NCBI GenBank assembly: GCA_013397075.1
Contig: VWZS01000308.1
Coordinates: 394,553-458,552 of the forward strand
Length of the DNA stretch: 64,000 nt
Origin: Rhabdornis inornatus
Lineage: Eukaryota; Chordata; Aves; Passeriformes; Rhabdornithidae
Direction of reading: 5' to 3'
In this document: piece by piece, positions 36,346 through 48,000 of the stretch
Layout: every line of letters starts with the position of its first letter
How positions within the stretch are numbered: position 1 is the first letter of the stretch
Notes under the pieces: generated by a model
Databases searched by the model: none
What the model was told of the DNA's origin: nothing
Seen by the model: the letters and a program-made list of their open reading frames with translations, nothing else
Made by a program: the position numbers and the translations under genes

Positions 36346-36840
36346 GTTAGCAGAATTGAATGGGCTGAATTAATGCTTTGGGAGGTTTCATGTTGGTTGA
36401 ATGCTGCTCTAAACCTGACCTGAACTAGCCAAAGGGATATGCTATACTACAGAGCATCATGTCCAGTACATAAAACAGCCAGGTTGTCTGAAAGCCAGGG
36501 CTGGGCTGAGCATCGATCAGTGGGTGGTGAGCAGTTGTATTGTGCATCACTTGTCTGTCCTGGGTTTTATTCCTTTCTCTCATTCTCTTTTTTTTTTTTT
36601 TTTTTGGGAAGAAAAAAAAACAAACTACAAAACTATAGCAATAGTAGTAGTAATAGCAATAATAATAAAGACAATAATATTAATAAAGATAATGAAATAA
36701 TACTGTTTATTTTTCTTCTCAAGCTGTTCTTATATCATTCAATGAGTTTTACCTTTTTCTTATTCTCCTCTCCACTCCATGGAGGGACTGAGTGAACAGC
36801 TGGGTGGTGCTTAGCTGCTGGCTGGGTTTAAACCAAAACA
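36346..36840 (+). mobile_element. Songbird ERV solo LTR
   Basis: Recognisable blocks in order are aacctgacctgaactagcca, aagggatatgctatac, agtacataaaa (a degenerate TATA box, 36465-36474), tcagtgggtggtgagcagtt, tgtgcatcacttgtctg, a long T-run then A-run, an AAT/AGT triplet stretch, and the 3' end gtggtgcttagctgctggct followed by gggtttaaaccaaaaca. This is the order of a common songbird retroviral LTR of the ERVK/ERV1 kind. The orientation is plus and the 3' end is at 36840. No viral coding sequence adjoins it. The 5' boundary is uncertain by about 60 bases. Confidence 0.8.
36588..36702. repeat. T-run, A-run and AAT triplet repeat inside LTR
   Basis: An 18-base T run at 36588-36605 is followed by ggg and an A-rich run, then about 65 bases of triplets (aat, agt, agc) with a frame that drifts through ataataata units. 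This variable simple-sequence region is a normal part of this LTR type and is a likely source of length polymorphism. Confidence 0.85.
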
Positions 36841-37844
36841 GAAAGATATGATAGCTGCAAAGTGGGATATTTCAAGGCAGTACTCATTAGGGACAGATAC
36901 ATTTCATCCAGTCTATTTGCCAGATTTTCACTGCCCATCAAAGACACCTGTTCAGATCACCAGCTCATCTGCTGAAGCCTGATCCAACTGAGTTTAGATG
37001 GACATGTGCCTGCTGAGAATAGAGTTCTTCAGCTGTGTACCACATGCCCACCAGGAATCCAGCTCGAGTGCTGTGAACACACATCCTGCAGCATGGATGT
37101 CTCCAGGGCTCCACAGAACATGCCTTGCAGTGCTGGAACTCTCTGCAGTGCCTGTCTGGAGCAAGCTGTGTAGCTGTCTGATCTGATGAGAGGAGCAGGC
37201 AGGATGAGCATAACAGCTCACATGTACTAATTACACCACAGCTATTAGTGGGCAACTACTGGCAAGCTCCTACAAACTGCTGTTTCAACATGCTATGGTT
37301 CTGAACCTGCCTGAAAATAGCATTTTAGACACCTAGGTCAGATACACGTTGTGGGAGCTCTTCCTATAAAATGGAAATACCAACATTAGTCTGAAACCTG
37401 TATAACGCAGTACAAGCTGTTCAACAGGGTAGGTGAAGCATGTTTACTGTTTTTTTACAGTGTTGTGGATATACAGTGTAAGTCAGCTTTAATTTTTTTC
37501 AAGGGGATGGAAAATTATTGCAGATGCTTCACAATTTTTTTATTTAGCTATTAAATTTTTCTTAGTCTGCTTTTCCCAGTTCTGGTTCCAGTTTCCATGT
37601 AAATAGCTCCTTAGAAAAGACTCCAAAATCGAAAGTACGAAAAATTTCACTGATGGACTCTTTCTTGATGAGAGGTGGATGGTAAGGGTAGTTCAGATCT
37701 TCACTGATGCATATTTGATGCTGTTCATGTTTCTTAACTATCTATTTGAATGTGAATTCGTGTTATAGAATGAACACATTAAACGTCTGCATCAATCATA
37801 TTGAAAAGCTAGCAAAAATTAAATATAACACCTTAAATTGGGTT
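36841..37844. other. Noncoding stretch between two LTRs
   Basis: Unique-looking sequence with no viral coding remnant, so the flanking LTRs are separate insertions. Overlapping frames on both strands at 36965-37255 are short and unrecognised. Confidence 0.5.
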
Positions 37845-38525
37845 TGCATGGCCAAGCTTTGATAATGGGGGGCTACAGGGGTGGCTTCTGTGAGAAGCTG
37901 CTGGAAACATCCTGCATGTCCAGCAGAGCCAGTCCCTGGGGGCTTCAAACAGATGTGCCACTGGACAAGGCTGGGCAAATTTAACAGCGGTGTTAATGCC
38001 TCTGTGATAACAGATTTAAGAAGAAAAAAAAGATATTGCACAGATGTAATTGCAGCCAGAGGAGAACAGAGTGAGAAGATGTGAGGAGCAGCCCTGCAGA
38101 CACCAAGGTCAGTGCNCCACCCACAGCCCATGGAGGAGCCCCATGCTGGAGCCCCATGCTGGAGCAGGTGGATGCCTGAGAGGAGGCTGTGATCCATCAC
38201 AAAAAGTGATGAACTGATCAAAATCCCCATTCCCTGTCTCCCTGCACCACTGGGGAGGAGGTAGAGTTGGGAAAAGAGGTAAGGTGTTTCTAAGGGTTTT
38301 TATTTTACTTGTCATTACCCTGGTCTGATTTCGTTAGCAATAAATTCACTTCATATCTCTCATTAGAGCCTGTTCTGCCCATGACAGTGTTTGCTGAGTG
38401 ATCTTTCCTAGTCTTTAACTCATGAATCCTTTGTTATATTTTCTCTCTCCTGTTCAGCTGCAGAGGGAAGTGAGAGAATGACTTTGGTGGGTGCCTGGAT
38501 TCCAGCCAGTGTCACCACACCACAC
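37845..38525 (+). mobile_element. ERVL-like solo LTR, near full length
   Basis: It starts tgcatggccaagctttg and ends near ccacaccacaca. Diagnostic blocks are ggggctacaggggtggcttc, tgtgagaagctgctgg, gcctctgtgataacagattt, aagaag, gcagacaccaaggtcagtgc, two tandem ccccatgctggag units at about 38140-38165, ggagcaggtggatgcctgag, AATAAA at 38339-38344 and ggtgggtgcctgg. The distance from AATAAA to the 3' end (about 181 bp) equals that of the copy at 31971-32357 (184 bp). One undetermined base lies at 38116. Solo LTR, plus strand, no internal viral genes. Confidence 0.88.
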
Positions 38526-41500
38526 ATACACTTTATCCCACTTTATAAAGAATAATGTCTTCCAAGAAGAAACAGATTACATTTTTATACAAACAAAAGA
38601 CCAGACTTTAGTAAATTACAAGGGTATTTGAGACACTGTCAGAAAATTTCAGACACTTAATGAACGCCTTGTTGTATAATCTCTCAAATACCTTCCGTTG
38701 CAGCTATCTGAACATATTTCATAGTTTTTCAGCTTACTTGTAGGAAATTTATTATCCACCTGTGATTTAATACTAGTTTGAAAAAGAAGCAATGTAGCAA
38801 GAAAAAGTTTAAGACATTAATTTCCCTTATCACCTTTAATTTTCTCTGGAAATTATTATAAGCACTTTTATCTGAAGTGAAATCTTCCAAGCCAAGATTT
38901 TTGAACCTGTTACAAAATGCAATTTAGGTCAGTTCTGTTTGGTTCATTAAATGATATTCCTATCATTTTGCCAACAAGACTATTTACGTTTGTGTTTTCT
39001 GGGCAGAAAACAAGTTACTGTATGGAGACCACAAGTCTGTGTTGAATGAGGATTTTGAATCATTATGTGATATTTTCATGTGGATATAGAGCATAGGGCA
39101 GGAGAAGTTGCAGATTTTTGTGTGTGTGTGTTTTGAATAGGTCTTTGAGTTTAATTTTCCCCATGCACTCAGTGCACCTTCTGGCATCTGACATTCCTGA
39201 CAGGCTGATACTAATTTGGAATTATGTAGGTGCTTGGAGATCCTGGGAGTCATATCTTAAAAGATGGTGTCCTTATTTGAAGTTGGAATGAAGTTTCCAT
39301 AAAGCTGCAGTGGAAATACATTTATTAACCTTTCAGGTCTCTATGAATGTTTTAGATTTACTGTTATAGAATTTTGTACAAAGGGGTTTATTTCGGATTA
39401 CTTTCACCCTTGGTATGCCTCACAGCCCCAGAGGATGATGCTGCCAGTTTCATTTCAACCTCTGAATCAGCTACTGGATTATTTGGGTGCTTGCTTCAGC
39501 TTAAAAGAGGAGGAAATTGAAATCCAGAGTTTCCATCTTGAATCCAGGGCTGGAAAGTAGGTAATATAGCATTGCAGGACCCAGTTTTGGCATAATTTTT
39601 ACATTCTAGTGATCACTCCTAATGTTGCTTTTCCTGAAGAATGCTCTGAAGTTTTTGTTCAGGGCTTTGGACAGAGACCAAATATTTAGTTCAAGTTTCT
39701 GCATTGTTTAGAAGGACAAATTCCTCTTTTATTGGTTTCATAAAATTCATTCTCACATTGTCCAAGAATCTTTGTCAGATTAACTCTTTGGTTACTTACA
39801 CCCAAAAGTAAGATGGTGTTCAGACTATTTATTTACTCATTTCAACTGTGGCACAAAAACTTAAAAGGCACTGAATCTCTGTATTTTTTCAGGAGCTTGA
39901 TGAGACAAACACATTGCAAAGCTCCAAGATTTAACTCTTCAATTTTCTGTACCCTTCAATTATCTCTGAGTGTGACAGTAGAAGCTGGGTTCAGTATGTC
40001 TTTTGTGGGAAGCATGATCTTGCATAACAACCTCCAAGTGTTCCTTAAGAGCATAAAGAGAAATTCCACGTCTTGGACTGCATGTAAACACTCTGCTCTG
40101 CAAAAAATTTCTTCTGAATGATGCAAATCACACAGTTGGTGTTTGATTTCTCCCAAGAAAGTTCTGCAACAGCAAAGAGCTGCCAGCCTGGTTGACTTGT
40201 GCTGGCTTGTTTGTCACTCCTTTTTGTGGCTTTCTAAAAGTCAAGTGCAGGACTGCTTGCCAGCCCTTGTGCTGGAAGAGACTGAAGTGACTGGAAAAGA
40301 ATTTAAAGTTGCATACAGAATATTTAATACTTTCTAACTTTAAGAATTTCAACCCCAATTGCTCCACATTCAGCAGCTTTAATTCACCCAACACCTGCAG
40401 TAATTGAGCAAGGCAACCATGTTTACTCCATCCCAAAAACAAAATTTCCTTTATTGTAAGAAAATCTGTGATGAACTTTGAATGACTATTTTGATTGTAT
40501 CTTTTTTGAGTCTCACAGCTTTCCAAAACTTTTATTGCCATCTAGAAGCCACTACACTTAAAACTTAAGGATAATTGCTTCAGAGAATTTTTTGAATGCA
40601 AGCTGACAAATGCATTTTTTGGACACTTGAATTTAAAAAGTAAAATTTTTCTCATGATTTCTTCAGGAATCTTTAATAAGGTACTTCAGCTTACTGAGTT
40701 CTTGCAGAAGTCTCCACCTTTTAGGAAAGGCTTTCTTGTTCTCATTAGTAAATATTTTGAGCAAAGCCAGGATGCCTGCCATAAATGTCTGTGTGTGTGA
40801 TTTATGTGTCTGTTTTCAGGAAGATGTAAGCAACTCAAAACCGAGTTAAAATGAAAACATGTAATTTTTCATATAAATTAAATTTCTGATTCAGTGTAAA
40901 ATATGGCCCTGATTCTGCCTCCACATGTTGATGTCAGCAGAATTAGAACATAAACCTCATAAATGGGTCTGTGAGGAAGGCAAAATGACTAGCTATCTAC
41001 TTGAAATTCTTTCAGATTTTAAACTTTAGAGCTGTCTTAATGGTTGTTTTCCCCCCTGGAAATACATTTATGCCCCTATGTGAAAGATAAGGATATGTGT
41101 GATTTCCTGCTCTTCTCAGTATTTAGCACCACCTGTTATAAGCACTTTCTTCCTACGAAAAAAAAAAGTAGGCTTATCTGTAATTTGCTTTATTTTATGC
41201 TAATAAGAGGGGCTGTCATTAATTACCATTTTAATCACTCTAGATATTTCTGGTAATGGCATGTTTTCTTTGCTGTTATATACTCTTAGAGGAAAAATAT
41301 TAATTCATAAATTCTGAATTAATTTCCATCATAAAAGCATCAGTGCTTTAGTTATTTACAGTGCTGGTAATATAATTACAGATCCTACTCTTAAAAAATA
41401 ATATTCAGAAATATTTATTTTTAGCAGAGTGCTTGTGCCGTCACAGTCATACTTTGGATCTGTGAAGAAACACTCAATATGAGAAAGCTGCAAACTAAAA

Positions 41501-44500
41501 CCAGAAGAAATTATGCAGGAAATGGAGGAGGTCGAAATAGTAGGCTTCAGTTTCCACTAGAAATAGACATAAATTGGGCAAAACATCCTAAATCTCTAGA
41601 AATGCCATCCCTTTGAGGATTCAATCTGTTGAACTGCGCCCTCGTGATCCAAGGATGATTGTAAAAGTCGTACCCACTCTGCATGCTAAAATCTGCCTCA
41701 AGGGGCTCTCAGCATAATCTAACCTCTTCTCTTTCATTTTTGCAGAAAGATCAAGTGTGTCACAGATGTACTAGATATTTCCTACCAATTCAACAAACTA
41801 CCCAAGGCTGCCTGAGAATCTTAAAAAGGTCTTTCTGTCCAACAAATTACACCAGAGCCCTTCGATGCACAACCATTGAAATTTAATATTCAAGCAGTTA
41901 TGCAATTTTTATTCTAAGAAAAATCACATACCTACAAGCCTTGGATGAGGTTAAATCCTAGCAGCACCAGAAGGAAGTTCTGGAGGTCAGGAATGGCTGA
42001 AGTGAAATGGGGACACAGCTCCCTGTGGCAGATTTGTTGCCTAGTACCACCAGAAGGACTCCATTGCCTGGTTCAGTGCTGTAGTTCAGAGACAGTAGTT
42101 ACATACAAAAGACACAAACTCTTACCCGTAAGAAATGATCACCTATGTATAAAAATGTCTTCCCAAGAAGCAGGGAGGCAGTGGCATCCCTTTTTATTTC
42201 TCATCAGTGTGTATAAGTGTGTGCATACACCTGCACCCACAGAGCCAAGCCAAGGAAAAAGAACTGAAGGAAATCTGTGCATGCTCAAAAGTTGTAGAAA
42301 TATTTTCTCCAAGGTTCTAATTATAATACCAAGTGGGATTGTAATGGTGATAAAAAGAGGCCTCATCTTAAAGAGCAGAGTTCACAGCTCAAGCTTTTAA
42401 AGTCACAAGGGAATGACTGCTGAGCCAAAGCAGCTAATTATTAAACATTCATCCTGCCTCCTCTCCACAAACAGAATATTTGATGGCTTAGCTTGCTGGT
42501 TAATGCACAGTGACAAGGGCATCAGCTTCCACATGTCTTCCTCTTGTTTCTTGAAAACCTTAGTCTTGAAACAAAGGTCCTGTGAATGCTGCAGAAAGTC
42601 AGGAGGCAGTGTGAGATTTGGGAGATGAAATGGATGGCTTTGGCATGAGGACCAGCTTGGATGGGGTCTAGTAGCAAAGGATGGAGACCCAGGTAGAATA
42701 GATATGCAAGGCAAGGAGTCAGATACAGCCAGTGTTCTACAAGCCTGTTCATTGCTTCCCAAAATTTATGTTGCCATCCATCTAAATCTGATGATTCACT
42801 CACTCAATTCAAGTGAATTGGGTGTTGGTTTACAAACAGGAAGTTATTAAGAGTGTTAAGACATTACTGATGCTATAATAATTTAGATGAAGATGAATAT
42901 TTAGAATCTTCACAGGGTTTTTTTCCCCTATAAAACTATGGGGTTTTTTATGCCAAACAAACATAATTTTTTCATACTTAAACTTAATGGGAATTTGGTT
43001 TTTTTCTTGAAATATTTGGTTGGATTAATACATATATTGAACAAATATTATATATTTATACCTGTTTTCAACTGGGCTGTCTAGAAAAATGCTGAAGACA
43101 GAAAAGGCATAATGAATAAATATTTGCTGAAAGTTTGGATTTGGTTTTGTTTTATTTTATTTTATGAAGCAAAAATATAAACTCCACTGAAAAATCAGAG
43201 GGTAGTCAGCAAGTTGATAATTATTAAGCCTCAACTTTTTTGGTGATGTTACTCTCCGCTATGAAAGTGGGAAAGTTTGGATGTGGCTGCTCAGAGTTTG
43301 GAAAATGACGTGTAAGATTGATATGGTTCTTGTGCTAGTGACAGATTAGCTGTGCTTGACTTTATGGGCTGACACTATCAATGAAGAAATTGGGAAGATG
43401 TCTCTGAAGGAACAAACAAGACGTGGATTTAAATTCAGAAGGGAAATTATGCAGAGAAGTGATGGAGATAGGAGCTGAAAGTAAAAGATTTGCAAAGACA
43501 GTCATAAGAATTCTCCTCTTTCCTGCCTGCTTTATAAATTTTTAAAATTTAATGCAAATTTATTAGACTTCTGTACAGCTTAACGTAGGTGGTCATCCTT
43601 CCATGGAATATGCTGCTTATTACATCTTATGTTAGGCTCCTGGCTACAGCTTTACTAATATTACCTATTCCTTTAGGAAGAATGCAAATATCTATTTTGT
43701 CACAATCAAAAAATATATAAATAAACAGTTTTCTTCAGTTCAGTATGAAAATAGACTTTAAATTAACCTTCCACAAGTAGAATGCTCTCCATTATTGTAG
43801 GTAACAACTTGTCTGAACTGTCCAGAATGACTAATGAATGAGATAACAGAAATGCCTATCAATCCTCCATTGTGCTCAGCATAAAAGTTTTTCTTTGTCT
43901 CCCTTAAGTCCCACAATAGCATCATATTTGATTTGAATATTAATGTTTAACTCTGAAATTATTAATTTAAATAGAAGTTTCCTTCATTTGATATTGTTAG
44001 AGAATTCACATAGAAAGATACAGAAGTGTAAAATACAATGAACAGCACCAGCCTAATAAATTATGTAGTAAGATATCAGAAAAAGTAAATACATTTACTT
44101 TTCATTTCATTTTCATGCCATATTTACCCATGTGAGACTGAAAATAATTTTATTACATGCTGGTCTTATTTACATATAATTTATGAAATTACCAATAAAC
44201 TACTTCATACTTAAGCCTCTTGCCTGAATGCAACAGAACTATTCTGTCAATGTACTTCTGTATTTCACTTATTTATTTGTGCACCAATCATGCACAAGTA
44301 CTGTGGAGAGCTAGTGGTTTAAGGAAGGCTGTAGGACACCAAGAAATTCTAGTGGACAGATCAGTAAAAAAGATGCTGAGAAGTTGATGTCCATGAGTTT
44401 TGAGAGGGAATCTGACAATCTAGAGGTGATTTCCTTCAGAGGTAGTGCATAGTAATTGCTTCCACATAGTTGTTTGCACTTTGTGATCTCACAGAGGATG

Positions 44501-45000
44501 TATTACTCATGTTTTAAATGTGCTCATTTTTTATGGTATTTTCTGCTTTTAAATCTGTATCACAAAAAAAATTTATCACATTTTTCTTCTGGATTGCTTC
44601 AGATTTTCTTAAGAAAGACACCAAAAAATGCAACCAGATAAGTTTTGTTATTTGGTCTACAAAGAAATAATCTGCTGTAGTTTCAGATTGCTCTCATAAA
44701 GAACACTTTAGATCAGCTCTAAATTAAAATTCCAAAGAGTTAATTATCCAGATGCCATCAGGTGTTTGGAAATGTTAGCAAAAGAAAAATAGAAACCCTT
44801 CCATGTGGCTTTTGCTCTTTTGACCTTCCTCGAGAAAATTCATATGTGGTGATTATCCAATATTTAAAATTTTCCTGAGCATGCCTGTTGGGAAGATATG
44901 TTGAGGTCTCTCAGATGTTAAATTTGTGAGTGCAAAACACACTGTTTAATGGGTGGCTGAGGACTGGAAGATTAGAGTAAGAAAAGCTGAGTGTAAAATG
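38526..45000. other. AT-rich noncoding stretch
   Basis: Over 6 kb with no gene, transposon or RNA that I can support. Small items only: a (tg)6 run at 39119-39130 and T/A runs. The plus-strand frame 41945-42400 (151 codons) and minus-strand frames 40128-40541 and 42403-42803 show no domains and are overlapped by frames on the other strand. Confidence 0.5.
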
Positions 45001-48000
45001 ATCCCTCTAAAGTGGTGATTCACATAGCAATTTTTTCATTTAAAAGCTGGCTCTGCACCTAAGATAAACGGCAGCAGTCATTTCTCAATCCTGCTAGCCC
45101 TCTTAACCTTATTATTGGATTTGAAGGATAACAGTAAGTGCCTATCAGACCAAAACTGATTAGCAGGACAAGTCCACATATATCACAGGCTCCACATGAA
45201 AAAGCAGTCTTTAGTCATTATTAGACATGGAAGTTCATATCATATTTGTGTAAAGACATTTTAACCATTTTGTCATTCCATTATATGGACCTAGGCACTT
45301 AGATTAGGATTCTAAATCTGGATGTATGCAGGGCTGAGATTCTGCTCTCAAGAATTCTTCTTGAGGATGGAGAGCTTGTGATCATTTTGATCTCATCATG
45401 AGATGCTGCTCCAGTAATATTTCTAGGTTCCAAAAATTCCAAAAAATTCCAAATACGGCACATGTCATCGACGCTAAAAATAGGGTCCAAAAAGAAGGTG
45501 CATAAATTATGTGTAGAAATATGAGGTCTAGTAGTGTTTTATTTATTAAAATTAATGACCACCTGGTTTCCTGGGATTTTTACCAACTTTGGGGGCTAAG
45601 CATCAATGGATATAAAAAGCAAACAAACCCACAGTTAATAATAACTTCCATAAGACTGCTGAAAAATAGCAAGCCATGTATTAATGTGCTGAAAAATGAT
45701 TTAGGACAGAGCATAAATGCATCTGTTTCAGTTCTTTTGCAAAGAGAACTTTGCAAGATGAACAAATCTATCTAAGTTGATGGATAATATTTCATAAAAC
45801 CAGCAATTCTCCTTGCCAGAGGATACAAGCCAAATCTTTTTAACTGAAATATTGTGCAATAATAAAACTGTAGAAAGAAATTAGTGCGATGTTACTATAT
45901 GGTGGATAAAGCTAAAGTACAGAAAATATTTAGGGACATGCTAGGAATAAAAACCATACAGAATGAAAAAACAGCCAGAAATCTCCTGAGTGATGCACTA
46001 TTTTTCTTTGTGGGCTAGCTGAAATGGATAATTCAGCTGAAGACATACTGCACGTACAAATTTTAGTACCTACCAAAGCTCAGATTCTTATTTAATTATA
46101 TTAACCTATTTAAAAATATAGCCCAACTCAAATTAACACCACTAAGGAGGATATAGGGGCAGGATCTGGCTCCTGACACTTGTAAACTTTTCTGCAGTGT
46201 GGCTGGTATTTTAGGCAACTCAGATTAAATATAAATTTATTTTTTGGTCTTAATTTATCGTTTTCTTTCACTTTTTTGACATTCTGATTGTTTTAAGGCG
46301 TATCACATCCTATGTAACAAGGTGTTTCATTCTAAGGGGTAATTGCTGAACATGAAAATGGTGAGACTCATTTTCTTTTAGTACTTTGGGATTTTTGCTG
46401 ATATGCAAATGACAAAGTTTGCCATGATGTGTTAAACCATAGAAATGACATTTGTTCAACCCAAGGGGAAGGATAATCTACTGAGGCATCTGTGCAGTTT
46501 CCTGTTTTGTTAGAAGGATTCTAATAATATATGTAAGTAGTAACTCTGACCCTGTAGAGTTTTGTCAGGCCTGCTCATTTTGGAAATGAGATCGTTAATG
46601 GGAAAGAATTGTTATTGGTCCATTATAATGTATCATAAATTTCACCACACATATGTCCATGAAAACGTGAATTATATAATCTTATTTATGAACTGTAAAT
46701 TTTATGACTCATCCTTTGGTGCTTTCCATCTCTTGGCTATCTTGATCCAAAGAAACCGAGACAGAAAATTCTTGATATGTTTCTGGTTTCTAAAATTACA
46801 TTGATTTGAATGATAAAGAATATTTTCCTTCCAAGTGAAAGCTCTGATTTTTCATGAAAACTGTTATATCATTAGTCAAGGGAAAAATAAAAAGTCTTAA
46901 TTAAGATTTATCTAATTTCAACCTAATAAAAAAGGCAAGGATTTAAAACAACAGCATACAGAGCTTCTGAAAATAGCCAGTTGTCACAAGTCTTTTTAGA
47001 ATTCAGAATCTTCTTTTAAGTAGCTCTCCTTTGTCTTTAATGCTTTCCAAGAATAAAACTTGAAAAAGAAAATATCCTATTTTTCTTTCTTAAATCTGTT
47101 TCTCTTAATAAACTTGCTAGCCAGTCACTATAACAAGCAAAGTTTTCTCCTGTTCCCTCATTTCTTTTTGAAGATTCTTAATTATTTTCTTCCTTGGTTA
47201 TAATTAAAATGCTATGATTTTATCAGGTAGTTTTATTCCAAGTTGGATCAATGTTTGTCTTCTTCTGGAAAAAACTTCTTTTGAGTGTCTCACACCACAT
47301 GTTTGGGAAAGTTTACATTGGATATATGAGAATATGCACAGTGACTCTTGTTTATAGAGAGTCTCACTGAAACATTTTTTTGGGAAAACTTCCCTACGTG
47401 AAATTTTGATCCAGACCTAAAAATCTCTGATTTTCTGAATTACCTTATTTTTTGAAGCCATCTCCAGTAGTTCTCACCTTGGTTACATCGGAGTGGAGTT
47501 ATTTTTTACCATTTAACCACAAAACTAGGAGTTAAAAACCTGCTGCTAGTGAGATGGAGAGCTACACAATGAAGATAATGACTTTATGAAAACTCTATTC
47601 TCTTGCACAAAGAAAATGTAAAGAGATGGACAAAAATTAAACTCTAACTGGAACAATCTAGAAGAACTTTCTATAGTTTCATAGTCTATAAATTTTATAG
47701 TTCCTTTTCCCATTGCAAGCCATTTGGGTTTTTAAAAGTACTTATTGTTGGTATAATGCTAACTTTTGAAAATCAAAACTATTTGTGTGTCAGAGCTACA
47801 AACTTTCTAATGATTTTTGAATCAATTCCAAGAGTAATCCTAACTTTAATATTTCCAATTAATTAATCTTGGCTATAGCAATAGCAACCTGGAAAGGATG
47901 AGATCACTATGGAGTTCATCTGCATGCAAACAAATCCATTTTTATGTCAGAAATGTTTTTAAAACTGCTGTCTAAAAGTTCCTAATGCTTTAAACTGTGT

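Noticed and set aside
37796..38230. 144-codon open frame on the minus strand
   Set aside because: It runs antisense through the ERVL-like LTR and includes the undetermined base. Frames within LTRs are incidental.
31971..38525. A complete provirus bounded by the two ERVL-like LTRs
   Set aside because: The interval contains a CR1 end, another LTR type and unique DNA but no gag, protease or polymerase remnant. The two LTRs differ by a 300-bp deletion, so they are separate solo LTRs.
41945..42400. 151-codon open frame on the plus strand
   Set aside because: No recognisable protein, no splice-site context, and an opposite-strand frame over the same bases. Length is within reach of chance in 64 kb.
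42641..42700. CR1-like string accagcttggatggggtcta
   Set aside because: Only about 20 bases recall the CR1 consensus and the flanks do not continue the match, so it is likely coincidence.
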